NCBI GenBank assembly: GCA_017860345.1
Contig: JAFNAV010000017.1
Location: 1 to 47,488, forward strand
DNA length: 47,488 nt
Reading direction: 5' to 3'
Source of the DNA: Bacteroidota bacterium
GTDB taxonomy: Bacteria > Bacteroidota > Bacteroidia > Bacteroidales > Paludibacteraceae
Shown here: positions 9,084-16,965 of the stretch, in pieces
Numbering within the stretch: the first letter of the stretch is position 1
How the letters are laid out: each line of letters begins with the position of its first letter
Made by a program: the position numbers and the translations under genes
Notes under the pieces: generated by a model
What the model saw: only the letters and a program-made list of their open reading frames with translations
Databases searched by the model: none
Told to the model about the DNA's origin: nothing

Positions 9084-10454
9084 ATGGCTAAAACCAAAAC
9101 AGTATATGTTTGCCAAAACTGCGGGGCTGGGTCGCCCAAATGGATAGGCAAATGCCCCTCGTGCGGCGAATGGAATTCCTATGTTGAAGAAATTGTAAGT
9201 AAAGAGCCGGCTCAAAAAATTACGTTGGCCGGACTTGAAATTACCAAACAAAAGCCAGTGTTGATATCGGAGGTGGAAACTACGGAGGAATCGCGTATCG
9301 ACACTTCCAGTAGCGAGTTGAACCGTGTACTTGGTGGCGGGTTGGTTCCCGGCTCGTTAGTGCTGATTGGTGGTGAACCGGGTATTGGCAAGTCGACACT
9401 GGTACTGCAAGTGGTACTGAACCTGAAAGGAAAACGCACCTTATACGTATCGGGCGAAGAAAGCGTAAAGCAACTCAAGCTGCGTGCCGAACGCATCCAA
9501 GGCGATAACCCGGAATGCTATATTGTAGGCGAAACCTCGCTGGAGCAAATATTTGTGCATATCCAGAATATTCAGCCCGATGTGGTCATTGTGGACTCGA
9601 TACAAACTATTTCTACCGAAATGATAGAATCATCGCCCGGATCGGTATCGCAGGTACGCGAATGTGCAGCGGCCCTGCTTAAATTTTGCAAAACCACAGC
9701 CACGCCCGTTCTGCTTATCGGGCATATCAATAAAGAAGGTAGCATAGCCGGTCCTAAGGTACTTGAACATATTGTAGACACGGTACTCCAATTCGAAGGC
9801 GATCAGCATTACATGTACCGCATCCTGCGCAGCATCAAAAACCGCTTTGGAAGCACGGCCGAAATGGGTATTTACGAAATGCAACAAAACGGGTTACGTG
9901 AAGTCAGCAATCCTTCGGAACTGCTACTCAGCCAGAATCACGAGGGACTGAGCGGCGTAGCCATTGCTTCGGCCATCGAAGGTATACGCCCTTTCCTTAT
10001 CGAAACGCAGGCGCTTGTTAGCTCAGCGGCATATGGCACTCCCCAGCGTTCATCCACAGGCTTTGATCTTCGGCGCTTAAATATGCTGTTGGCCGTACTG
10101 GAAAAACGCGCAGGATTCAAACTCGGACAAAAAGACGTTTTTCTAAACATTGCCGGCGGACTCAAGGTAAATGATCCTGCTATCGATTTGGCAGTAATAT
10201 CGGCAATACTTTCGTCGAGCGTGGATATTGCTATCGAGAAACACGTATGTATGGCCGGCGAAGTAGGCCTGTCAGGAGAAATAAGACCTGTCAACCGCAT
10301 AGAACAGCGTATTCTCGAAGCTGAAAAATTGGGTTTTACAAAAATGATTATTCCCGATTTCAACATTAAAGCCTTGCAGATAGGCAAAATTAACATGGAA
10401 ATAGTACCTGTAAAGAAAGTGGAGGAAGCGTTCAGAGTGCTATTTAAGAAATAA
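9084..10454 (+). CDS. radA: DNA repair protein RadA (Sms)
   Basis: A RecA-like ATPase that processes branched recombination intermediates and promotes branch migration. The start at 9084 gives the canonical N-terminus MAKTKTVYVCQNCG. Domains in order: a C4 zinc finger (CQNCG, then CPSCG, residues 10-30), a RecA-type ATPase core with Walker A GEPGIGKST near residue 93, the RadA-specific KNRFGS motif, and a C-terminal Lon-protease-like domain. The length of 456 residues is normal. It is transcribed alone, divergently from nhaC, and followed by the REP block of the RAYT element. Confidence 0.97.
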   Translation: MAKTKTVYVCQNCGAGSPKWIGKCPSCGEWNSYVEEIVSKEPAQKITLAGLEITKQKPVLISEVETTEESRIDTSSSELNRVLGGGLVPGSLVLIGGEPGIGKSTLVLQVVLNLKGKRTLYVSGEESVKQLKLRAERIQGDNPECYIVGETSLEQIFVHIQNIQPDVVIVDSIQTISTEMIESSPGSVSQVRECAAALLKFCKTTATPVLLIGHINKEGSIAGPKVLEHIVDTVLQFEGDQHYMYRILRSIKNRFGSTAEMGIYEMQQNGLREVSNPSELLLSQNHEGLSGVAIASAIEGIRPFLIETQALVSSAAYGTPQRSSTGFDLRRLNMLLAVLEKRAGFKLGQKDVFLNIAGGLKVNDPAIDLAVISAILSSSVDIAIEKHVCMAGEVGLSGEIRPVNRIEQRILEAEKLGFTKMIIPDFNIKALQIGKINMEIVPVKKVEEAFRVLFKK

Positions 10455-10492
10455 AAGCATCTTCCAAGGTGAATAAATCCACTTAATTCTTT

Positions 10493-10582
10493 CTCCCGAA
10501 GGGAGTAAATATGAATAACCGTGGGTGAAACCCGCGGAGATAAAATAAAACAGGCTTACAGCCCCGAAGGGGTTGAATATCA
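10493..10582 (+). repeat. REP-like block, left copy
   Basis: Three short palindromes in order: CTCCC-GAA-GGGAG (10493-10505), CCGTGGGTGAAACCCGCGG (10519-10537) and GCCCC-GAA-GGGG (10561-10572), then TTGAATATCA. The same block occurs in reverse complement after the transposase gene (11055-11145). Paired REP sequences of this kind are typical flanks of REP-associated tyrosine transposases. Confidence 0.8.
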
Positions 10583-10606
10583 CACAAAACAAAATCTGAA
10601 CACACT

Positions 10607-11053
10607 ATGTCAAGCTATCGTCAAGTTCTGTATCACATTGTTTTTCGGACAAAAGACAGCCTGAAAACGCTGAATCTCGAAAATAGTGAGGAACTATATA
10701 AATACATATGGGGAATCGTCAAAGGCAAAAACGGTGTACTTTATCGAATAAATGGAATGGAAGATCACATCCATATTTTATCCGATCTACATCCGTCCAT
10801 TGCTTTGTCTGATTATCTTAGAGATATAAAAACAGCATCTTCAATTTGGCTCAAACAAAGTGGTAAATTTCAAAGTTTCAATGGCTGGGCGGATGGTTAT
10901 GCGGCATTCACGTATGCTTATAGAGATAAAGAAACAATTATAAATTACATAAAGAATCAACGAGAACATCATAAAACAACTACTTTTGAAGAAGAGCTCA
11001 GAAAACTGCTGACTGAACATGGGGTAGAAATAAATGAGAAATTCTTTCTTTGA
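10607..11053 (+). CDS. REP-associated tyrosine transposase (IS200/Y1 family, RAYT)
   Basis: A single-domain Y1 HUH nuclease of 148 residues, the usual TnpA length. The HUH motif is H54-I-H56 in MEDHIHILSD. The probable catalytic tyrosine is Y114 in IINYIKNQREHH. This class nicks and joins single-stranded DNA at hairpins. RAYTs act on REP hairpins and are usually domesticated single-copy genes. The gene sits precisely between two inverted REP blocks (10493-10582 and 11055-11145), which supports the RAYT assignment over a mobile IS200 copy. There is no accompanying tnpB. The frame is intact and all key residues are present. Confidence 0.88.
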   Translation: MSSYRQVLYHIVFRTKDSLKTLNLENSEELYKYIWGIVKGKNGVLYRINGMEDHIHILSDLHPSIALSDYLRDIKTASSIWLKQSGKFQSFNGWADGYAAFTYAYRDKETIINYIKNQREHHKTTTFEEELRKLLTEHGVEINEKFFL

Positions 11054-11054
11054 T

Positions 11055-11145
11055 TGATGTTCAACCCCTTACGGGGCTAAGAGATTATTCTCATTTTCGT
11101 CCGTGGGCTTCACCCACGGTTATTCACAGTTAGTCCCTTTGGGAC
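11055..11145 (-). repeat. REP-like block, right copy (inverted)
   Basis: This is the reverse complement of the left block and starts 2 bp after the transposase stop. Read on the minus strand it contains GTCCC-AAA-GGGAC, then CCGTGGGTGAAGCCCACGG, then GCCCCGTAAGGGG, then TTGAACATCA, in the same order and nearly the same spacing as the left copy. The sequences between the palindromes have diverged, while the palindromes and GAATAACCGTGGGTGAA are conserved. Confidence 0.8.
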
Positions 11146-11205
11146 AAAAAAGTACTCATGAAATAATGAAAATGCATTTAAGTTTAAAAACAAAGCAATA
11201 AACAG

Positions 11206-11988
11206 ATGAATTTACGTACCGTCAATGTAACCCGATACATCGCTCCTTTACGCGAAGGAGGTTCGCTACCTGCTTTAGCCGAGGCTGACGACGATTTTAA
11301 ATACGTTGTCAAGTTTCGTGGCTCAGGCCATGGCGTCAAATCAGTTATTGCCGAACTAATTGGTGGTTTGGTAGCTCACCAACTCAAGTTACGCGTACCG
11401 GAACTGGTGTTTATCCGGTTAGACGATGCTTTCGGTCAGACCGAGGGCGATGAGGAAATTCAGGATTTACTGCAAGCCAGCAGAGGATTGAATCTCGGAT
11501 TGCATTTTTTATCGGGCGCCCTTACGTACGACCCGGTTACCACTACCATTGACGGTACTCAGGCCTCCAGAATAGTTTGGATGGATGCTTTTCTCACCAA
11601 TGTAGACCGTACAGTACGCAACACCAATATGCTAATGTGGCACAAAGAGTTGTGGTTGATTGATCATGGAGCAACCCTGTATTTTCACCATACCTGGGTC
11701 AACTGGCAAACACAGGCGCTTAGTCCCTTCGCCCTCATTAAAGACCATGTGCTATTACGTTTTGCCAATGAGCTGGAGCGGGCAGATAGCTATTGCAGAG
11801 ACATACTCACCCCTGAGGTTTTGCGCAAAATAGTAGATACCATCCCCGATGAATGGGCTGCCAAAGCCGAAGAAGGCTTAACCGCCAACGAAGTTCGTGA
11901 GGTATACTATCAGTTTCTCACACTAAGAATTACACAGTCTGTCAACTTTTTAAATCAGGCCATCCATGCAAGGGAAGCACTTATATGA
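11206..11988 (+). CDS. HipA-like kinase family protein
   Basis: A 260-residue protein resembling the HipA-like kinase family (HipA_2 type), much shorter than the 440-residue HipA toxin. Kinase features visible are a probable ATP-binding lysine K36 in KYVVKF followed by a glycine-rich RGSGHG, a catalytic-loop-like D134-RTVRN-TN141, and a metal-binding D153 in LIDHG. In HipA these features support serine phosphorylation of glutamyl-tRNA synthetase. The target here is unknown. There is no HipB-type HTH gene next to it. Instead the DUF3037 gene overlaps its 3' end by 23 bp, indicating translational coupling. Confidence 0.78.
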   Translation: MNLRTVNVTRYIAPLREGGSLPALAEADDDFKYVVKFRGSGHGVKSVIAELIGGLVAHQLKLRVPELVFIRLDDAFGQTEGDEEIQDLLQASRGLNLGLHFLSGALTYDPVTTTIDGTQASRIVWMDAFLTNVDRTVRNTNMLMWHKELWLIDHGATLYFHHTWVNWQTQALSPFALIKDHVLLRFANELERADSYCRDILTPEVLRKIVDTIPDEWAAKAEEGLTANEVREVYYQFLTLRITQSVNFLNQAIHAREALI

Positions 11989-12349
11989 ATACGCCGTAAT
12001 TCGCGTAGTGCCCAAAGTAGAGCGCGAAGAATTTATCAACGTAGGCGTTATTTTGTTCTCGAAAAGAGCAAAATTTATTGGCATGAAATACCATATCGAC
12101 AAAAACAGGCTTGAAACATTCTCTACCGAATTAGATTTGGATTTGCTCGATGAAACCCTGATTTCTTTTGAGCGAATATGTAATGGCGAAAAAAGCGCCG
12201 GAGCAATAGCCTGCATGGACATTCCCGAACGGTTTCGCTGGCTTACAGCCGTACGCAGCTCCTGTATTCAGACATCGCGCCCGCACCCCGGGTATACCGC
12301 AAATCTTGAACAAAAGTTAGAAACACTTTTCGGGGAGCTGGTTCTGTAA
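11966..12349 (+). CDS. DUF3037 family protein
   Basis: A 127-residue cytoplasmic protein of the DUF3037 type, recognised by YEYAVIRVVPKVEREEFINVGVILF, then a central KYHIDKNRLETF and a helical C-terminus. The biochemical function is unknown. Its start lies inside the HipA-like gene (23 bp overlap), so the two are almost certainly co-expressed. From general knowledge, HipA-like short kinases and DUF3037 proteins are often found together, so this may be a partner, substrate or antidote of the kinase. No DNA-binding motif is apparent. Confidence 0.75.
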   Translation: MQGKHLYEYAVIRVVPKVEREEFINVGVILFSKRAKFIGMKYHIDKNRLETFSTELDLDLLDETLISFERICNGEKSAGAIACMDIPERFRWLTAVRSSCIQTSRPHPGYTANLEQKLETLFGELVL

Positions 12350-12410
12350 GGCAAGGAGCCTTATGTAACTTAATTCAGCCTGTTAGCACAAAAAATCGAA
12401 GAAAAATTCT

Positions 12411-12441
12411 TTTGATATTCAAATAATTATTTTTATCTTTG
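12411..12441 (+). promoter_or_regulatory. Promoter of rplU-rpmA
   Basis: TTTG (12411-12414), a 19-bp spacer and TATCTTTG (12434-12441) form a textbook Bacteroidetes promoter. Transcription would begin near 12448, leaving a leader of about 80 nt before rplU. Confidence 0.8.
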
Positions 12442-12459
12442 CACCCTCATTTCGGACAA

Positions 12460-12495
12460 GGTAAACAAGAAGCAATGCCGTGAGGCAACTCACCT
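12460..12495 (+). promoter_or_regulatory. Possible structured leader of rplU
   Basis: The leader between the promoter and rplU can fold. TGCC-GTGA-GGCA (12476-12487) forms a tight hairpin, bracketed by GGT (12460-12462) and ACC (12492-12494). This could be an autoregulatory ribosomal-protein leader, but I do not recognise a described family. Confidence 0.3.
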
Positions 12496-12527
12496 TCCCG
12501 ATGTAATTAAAATTGTAGATATCAAAA

Positions 12528-12842
12528 ATGTACGCAATTGTAGAAATCCTCGGACAACAGTTTAAGGTAGAAGCCGGAAAAAAACTGTTTATCCACAGAA
12601 TGAACGAAGCCGAAAGAGGATCGGCTATTGAGTTTGACAAAGTATTGCTTGTTGATAACGACGGCGTTGTAACAGTAGGTGCACCGGTTGTAGCAGGAGC
12701 AAAAGTAGTAGGCGAAGTAGTATCGCACGTACGTGGCGAAAAAGTAATCGTTTTCCACAAAAAACGTCGTAAAGGTTACCGCAAACGCAATGGTCACCGT
12801 CAGGACTTCACCGAAATCCTTGTAAAAGAAATTGTAGCTTAA
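12528..12842 (+). CDS. rplU: 50S ribosomal protein L21
   Basis: Ribosomal protein L21, 104 residues, a 23S rRNA-binding component of the large subunit. The N-terminus [25 protein letters not shown] and the basic C-terminal stretch [15 protein letters not shown] are characteristic. It precedes rpmA by 28 bp in the conserved L21-L27 pair and is driven by the strong promoter at 12411-12441. Confidence 0.98.
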   Translation: MYAIVEILGQQFKVEAGKKLFIHRMNEAERGSAIEFDKVLLVDNDGVVTVGAPVVAGAKVVGEVVSHVRGEKVIVFHKKRRKGYRKRNGHRQDFTEILVKEIVA

Positions 12843-12870
12843 TTTAAACCGATTAAAAAAGTAAAAGAAA

Positions 12871-13134
12871 ATGGCACATAAGAAAGGAGTTGGTAGCTCG
12901 AAGAACGGTCGTGAATCGGAAAGTAAGCGACTTGGAGTAAAGATTTTCGGTGGTCAGTTTGCAAAAGCTGGTAATATCATCGTTCGTCAACGTGGAACAG
13001 TTCACCACGTAGGTGAAAACATGGGTATTGGTAAAGACCATACTTTATTTGCACTTGTTGACGGTATTGTAGAATTCAGAAAGAAAAAAGATAACAAATC
13101 TTACGTTTCTATCAAACCCATCGAAGCTAACTAA
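12871..13134 (+). CDS. rpmA: 50S ribosomal protein L27
   Basis: Ribosomal protein L27, 87 residues, whose N-terminus reaches the peptidyl transferase centre. The sequence opens [16 protein letters not shown] without the cleavable extension seen in Firmicutes, followed by the conserved [18 protein letters not shown] and [14 protein letters not shown]. It is co-transcribed with rplU. A terminator follows at 13199. Confidence 0.98.
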   Translation: MAHKKGVGSSKNGRESESKRLGVKIFGGQFAKAGNIIVRQRGTVHHVGENMGIGKDHTLFALVDGIVEFRKKKDNKSYVSIKPIEAN

Positions 13135-13167
13135 AGCCTCCTAAATCCTCCGCCATGGCGGAGACTT
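13134..13167 (-). repeat. Small palindromic repeat, inverted copy 1
   Basis: AAGCCTCCTAAATCC, then TCCGCCATGGCGGA, then GACTT. It matches the reverse complement of 13278-13307 (AAGCCCCCTAAATCCCCC, then GGGGACTT). Together they form an inverted pair on either side of the rpmA terminator. Confidence 0.6.
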
Positions 13168-13198
13168 TAAGAAGAGTTTAAGAAGCTTTTAAATAATT

Positions 13199-13245
13199 AT
13201 CTCCTGTGAGTTTTACCGTAGTGTAAAATTGCGGGAGATTTTTTT
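13199..13245 (+). terminator. Rho-independent terminator after rpmA
   Basis: ATCTCCTG pairs with GCGGGAGAT, and GTTTTAC pairs with GTGTAAAAT in the inner part. A run of seven T residues follows. It ends the rplU-rpmA operon. Confidence 0.8.
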
Positions 13246-13277
13246 AATAAATATAAAATGCAGTTCCCCTCTGTATT

Positions 13278-13307
13278 AAGTCCCCTGGAGGGGGATTTAG
13301 GGGGCTT
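13278..13307 (+). repeat. Small palindromic repeat, copy 2
   Basis: AAGTCCCCTGGAGGGGGATT, then TAGGGGGCTT. From memory, this GC-rich motif recurs in many Bacteroidetes genomes. It ends 5 bp before the serS ATG, so it must lie in the serS 5' untranslated region if transcription starts upstream. Confidence 0.6.
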
Positions 13308-13312
13308 GAATT

Positions 13313-14584
13313 ATGCTGACACTCAAATATATTACCGAAAATACCGAAGAGGTAATTGCCCGGCTGGCAAAAAAACATTTCGATGGAGCTACCATCATAG
13401 CGCAAGTTGTAGAACTGGATACGCTTCGTAAATCCACACAGACGCAACTCGACAACTCGTCGGCCGAAATGAATAACCTGTCCAAAGAAATAGGCCTTCT
13501 TTTTAAACAAGGAAAACAGGCAGAAGCCGCGGCAGCTAAAGAAAAAACAGCTGAACTGAAAGAAAGCATTAAAACTTTCGGCGACAAACTTTCGGAAATA
13601 GAACAGAAACTCAACGAGCTGTTGGTACAGATTCCCAATCTTCCTCACGAAAGTGTTCCGGCCGGTAAACATGCCGAAGACAACCTTATCGAGCGTCAGG
13701 GAGGAGTTGTGCCAAAGCTTTACGAAGGAGCTGTGCCGCACTGGGATTTGGCTAAAAAATACGATCTGATTGACTTTGAGTTAGGAGTGAAAATTTCGGG
13801 TGCCGGATTCCCGGTTTACAAAGGCAAAGGAGCCCGCCTGCAACGAGCATTGATTAATTTCTTTCTGGACAACGCCCGCGAAGCCGGCTATCTGGAAGTA
13901 CAACCACCTTATGTGGTGAACGCAGCTTCGGGATATGGAACAGGCCAGTTACCCGACAAGGAGGGTCAAATGTACCATTGCCAGATAGATGATTTATATC
14001 TGATACCTACTGCAGAAGTACCTGTAACCAACATCTACCGCGATGTAATTCTGGACGAAAAAGACCTGCCAGTGAAAAACACAGCCTATTCGGCCTGTTT
14101 CCGCCGCGAAGCCGGTTCTTACGGCAAGGATGTGCGAGGTTTAAACCGCTTGCATCAGTTTGACAAGGTAGAAATTGTACAAATTGCCAATCCTGAAACT
14201 TCGTACGACCGACTTACTGAAATGGTAAATTACGTACAAACTCTGGTTGAAAAGCTGGAGCTACCCTGGAGAATCTTGCGTCTATGCGGAGGCGATATGA
14301 GCTTTACCTCAGCGCTCACCTTCGACTTTGAAGTGTATTCAACTGCTCAGGAACGCTGGTTGGAAGTAAGTTCTGTATCGAACTTTGAAAGCTATCAAGC
14401 CAATCGCCTGAAATGCCGCTTTAAAAGCGCCGACAAGAAAACACAGCTTTGTCATACGCTGAATGGCAGCGCCATGGCTTTGCCACGCATTGTAGCAGCA
14501 TTGCTCGAAAACAACCAAACTCCCGAAGGTATCCGAATTCCTAAAGCGCTGATACCTTACACCGGATTTGAAATGATTGATTAA
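13313..14584 (+). CDS. serS: Seryl-tRNA synthetase
   Basis: A class II aminoacyl-tRNA synthetase that charges tRNA-Ser (and tRNA-Sec where present). The 423 residues carry the N-terminal antiparallel coiled-coil arm (about residues 25-105, rich in Lys/Glu/Ala) and the catalytic domain. Motif 2 is CFRREAGSYGKDVRGLNRLHQF and motif 3 is GSAMALPRIVAALLENNQ. The start MLTLKYITENTEEV is the usual SerS N-terminus. The gene is single and has its own terminator at 14607. Confidence 0.98.
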   Translation: MLTLKYITENTEEVIARLAKKHFDGATIIAQVVELDTLRKSTQTQLDNSSAEMNNLSKEIGLLFKQGKQAEAAAAKEKTAELKESIKTFGDKLSEIEQKLNELLVQIPNLPHESVPAGKHAEDNLIERQGGVVPKLYEGAVPHWDLAKKYDLIDFELGVKISGAGFPVYKGKGARLQRALINFFLDNAREAGYLEVQPPYVVNAASGYGTGQLPDKEGQMYHCQIDDLYLIPTAEVPVTNIYRDVILDEKDLPVKNTAYSACFRREAGSYGKDVRGLNRLHQFDKVEIVQIANPETSYDRLTEMVNYVQTLVEKLELPWRILRLCGGDMSFTSALTFDFEVYSTAQERWLEVSSVSNFESYQANRLKCRFKSADKKTQLCHTLNGSAMALPRIVAALLENNQTPEGIRIPKALIPYTGFEMID

Positions 14585-14606
14585 AACGAATATCATACTT
14601 TTATAT

Positions 14607-14641
14607 AACGACTCAGCTTTTATTAGTTGAGTCGTTTTTTT
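14607..14641 (+). terminator. Rho-independent terminator after serS
   Basis: A perfect 9-bp stem, AACGACTCA (14607-14615) with TGAGTCGTT (14628-14636), a 12-nt loop and a T tract. Confidence 0.88.
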
Positions 14642-14675
14642 ATTAAAATGCAATCCTTATCTACAAGAATAATTT

Positions 14676-14683
14676 TATCTTTG
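14676..14683 (+). promoter_or_regulatory. -7 box upstream of the nitrilase gene
   Basis: TATCTTTG matches the Bacteroidetes -7 consensus, 69 bp before the ATG at 14753. A -33 TTG at the right distance is not seen. Confidence 0.45.
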
Positions 14684-14752
14684 CTACAATAAAAAATCCG
14701 ATTTTATCAATCTGAAAAGTTTCCAGATAAAAATCTATAGTAATACCACAAC

Positions 14753-15523
14753 ATGAAAGTTAGCCTCATACAAGACTCCATTCGCTGGGCCGATGTCAGT
14801 CATAATCTGCAAAAGGCCGAAAATCACCTCCGCTTACTGGCAGGAAAAACCAATCTGGCAGTACTGCCCGAAATGTTTACCACAGGCTTTTGTACCGATA
14901 AGCCTTACCTGGCCGAAGATATGCAGGGCGAAACCATGACTATCCTGAAACAAATGGCTCAAACTTACAACATGGCTATTACCGGCAGTTTTATTGCTAA
15001 AGATAACGGGAAAAACTACAACCGGGGCTTTTTTGTTTTTCCTGACGGACATATAGAAACCAGTGACAAGCGACATCTGTTTTCGATTGGGGGCGAACAC
15101 CTACACTTTGAGCCGGGCAACAACAAGCTGATAGTGAATTATTGTGGTTTTAATATTCGCTTGCTGATATGTTACGACTTGCGGTTCCCGGTTTGGGCGC
15201 GCAATGTGAACAATGAATATGACCTGCTGATATATGTAGCTAATTTTCCTCAAAAGCGCATCCGCAACTGGGACATCCTGCTACAGGCACGTGCCATTGA
15301 AAATCAGGCCTATGTATGTGGCGTAAATTGCACAGGCACCGACGGACAGGGCATAGAATACAATGGACATTCCGTACTGCTCGACTATATGGGCGTACCG
15401 TTGCTGACACTTGGTGAAAACGAAACATCGGTACAAACTTATGACATCGGTACAGAATCACTATTGCGCTTTCGCCAAAAATCGGCTTTTTGGAAAGATG
15501 CCGATCAATTCACAATAATCTGA
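14753..15523 (+). CDS. Nitrilase-superfamily amidohydrolase, omega-amidase-like (YafV/Nit2 type)
   Basis: A cytoplasmic carbon-nitrogen hydrolase of 256 residues. The Glu-Lys-Cys triad is visible as E40 in LAVLPEMFTTGF, K106 in SDKRHLFSIGGE and C140 in LLICYDLRFPVWARN. These motif variants match the YafV/Nit2 omega-amidase branch, which hydrolyses alpha-ketoglutaramate and alpha-ketosuccinamate left after glutamine or asparagine transamination, or which repairs deaminated glutathione in Nit1-type members. The following serine hydrolase gene starts 47 bp later on the same strand, so an operon is possible. Confidence 0.88.
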   Translation: MKVSLIQDSIRWADVSHNLQKAENHLRLLAGKTNLAVLPEMFTTGFCTDKPYLAEDMQGETMTILKQMAQTYNMAITGSFIAKDNGKNYNRGFFVFPDGHIETSDKRHLFSIGGEHLHFEPGNNKLIVNYCGFNIRLLICYDLRFPVWARNVNNEYDLLIYVANFPQKRIRNWDILLQARAIENQAYVCGVNCTGTDGQGIEYNGHSVLLDYMGVPLLTLGENETSVQTYDIGTESLLRFRQKSAFWKDADQFTII

Positions 15524-15570
15524 ATCTGCCATGATTATAAAAATTATAAATTAAAAATAAAGAATAACGC

Positions 15571-16920
15571 ATGAAAAAGAAAATTATCCGCATTGTCGTC
15601 CTTATTCTGATATTAGCCTTAGGGGGAGGCCTGTATTACATTCATCTCCTATCGCCCATTATTACAGGGTATGCTGCCAAAAATCTGGCTTCGGGCATTT
15701 TTGTCGGGAATCGCACTCAGGAAAGCCTCGAAAGTACAGATCTGAACTTTTCTTTTATCAAATTTGCATCCAACACAGTTGATTATCAGAAAAAAGAAGT
15801 AACAAGCCGTTTTCTCTGGACTAAGTCCCGAGCTATTTACATCGATGGATTTGGCTGTACACTTGTGCGTGGTAATGAAAATGAAATTCGCAACAGAGCA
15901 TACACCCGGGTGCCATTGCCCAACCTAAACCCTGACACCATTCCCTGGCCTATGGGCGACAAGCTGTCGGACAGTATTCCATCGGGCATTGATTTGATAA
16001 AGCTCAATACAGCATTGAAAAATGCTTTTAAAGACACCACCGGAACCAAAGGAACCTTTGCCGTAGCAATTGCTTACAAAGACCAGTTGATAGCCGAAAA
16101 ATACCGCGACGGATTTTCGCCGTCCAATCGATTTCTGAGTTGGTCTATGGCTAAAAGTTTTACGCAGGCACTCGTGGGTATTATGGTAAAAAAAGGACTG
16201 ATGGATATAAAAAAACCTGCCGCAATTCCAGCATGGAGAAATGACAGTAGGGCTTCCGTTACCATCGAAAACCTGATGCACATGAACTCGGGTCTGGAGT
16301 GGAACGAAAACTACGGAAACCTGTCGGATGTAACTATTATGCTACACAAAGAGGTTGATATGGCTGCATTTACCTACAACAAAAAATCCGTTGCACCGCC
16401 CGACTCACTTTGGCTGTATAGTTCGGGTACTACCAATGTGGTCAGTTATCTGATACGCAAAGCCATTGGCAACGACGCTGATTATTTTGCTTTTCCGCGG
16501 AAAGAACTTTTTAACCCTATCGGGATGCGTAGCGCCATATTTGAGGCCGATGCTTCAGGTACACTGGCAGGCTCATCGTATATCTATGCTTCCATGCGCG
16601 ATTACGTACGTTTCGGGCTGCTTTACCTACACAAAGGCAACTGGCTGGGCAAGCAAATTTTACCTGTAGGCTGGACCGATTATACGGCCGAACCGGCAGC
16701 AGGATCTGATGGACAATATGGCTCATTCTTCTGGCTGAATAAATCGGGCGATTATCCCGGCGTTCCTTCGGACTTGTATATGTGCCGTGGTCACGATGGA
16801 CAGTTTATCTACATTATTCCATCAATGCAGTTGGTAGTAGTACGTACCGGATTCTCGAAGCACGGAGATTTTGATGCTCCTCAGTTCTTAGCATCTATCG
16901 TAAAAACAATCAAACACTAA
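15571..16920 (+). CDS. Serine hydrolase, beta-lactamase class C-like fold
   Basis: A membrane-anchored or exported protein of 449 residues in the beta-lactamase/transpeptidase-like family (PF00144 type). One hydrophobic segment (residues 5-23, IIRIVVLILILALGGGLYY) precedes about 130 residues without clear homology. The catalytic domain follows, with the S-x-x-K motif S192-M-A-K195 and the tyrosine motif Y283-SSG, similar to 6-aminohexanoate-dimer hydrolases and esterase EstB. GHDGQFIYIIP near the C-terminus fills the third conserved position. The substrate is unknown, and true beta-lactamase activity is unlikely. A bidirectional hairpin terminator follows. Confidence 0.85.
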   Translation: MKKKIIRIVVLILILALGGGLYYIHLLSPIITGYAAKNLASGIFVGNRTQESLESTDLNFSFIKFASNTVDYQKKEVTSRFLWTKSRAIYIDGFGCTLVRGNENEIRNRAYTRVPLPNLNPDTIPWPMGDKLSDSIPSGIDLIKLNTALKNAFKDTTGTKGTFAVAIAYKDQLIAEKYRDGFSPSNRFLSWSMAKSFTQALVGIMVKKGLMDIKKPAAIPAWRNDSRASVTIENLMHMNSGLEWNENYGNLSDVTIMLHKEVDMAAFTYNKKSVAPPDSLWLYSSGTTNVVSYLIRKAIGNDADYFAFPRKELFNPIGMRSAIFEADASGTLAGSSYIYASMRDYVRFGLLYLHKGNWLGKQILPVGWTDYTAEPAAGSDGQYGSFFWLNKSGDYPGVPSDLYMCRGHDGQFIYIIPSMQLVVVRTGFSKHGDFDAPQFLASIVKTIKH

Positions 16921-16924
16921 ATAC

Positions 16925-16961
16925 AATAAGCCCTGAACTATTTTTCGGTTCGGGGCTTATT
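16925..16961. terminator. Bidirectional terminator hairpin
   Basis: AATAAGCCCTGAAC (16925-16938) pairs with GTTCGGGGCTTATT (16948-16961), a 14-bp stem with one mismatch. It lies between the convergent serine hydrolase gene and the TIGR03915 gene, whose stop is only 5 bp away. Confidence 0.8.
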
Positions 16962-16965
16962 GCGC

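Noticed and set aside
10607-11053. Active IS200 insertion sequence
   Set aside because: The single gene flanked by inverted REP blocks, without IS200-type ends, fits a RAYT better than a mobile IS200 copy.
15571-16920. Antibiotic-resistance beta-lactamase
   Set aside because: The tyrosine motif is Y-S-S-G rather than Y-x-N, and the long N-terminal extension suggests an esterase or amidase-like serine hydrolase.
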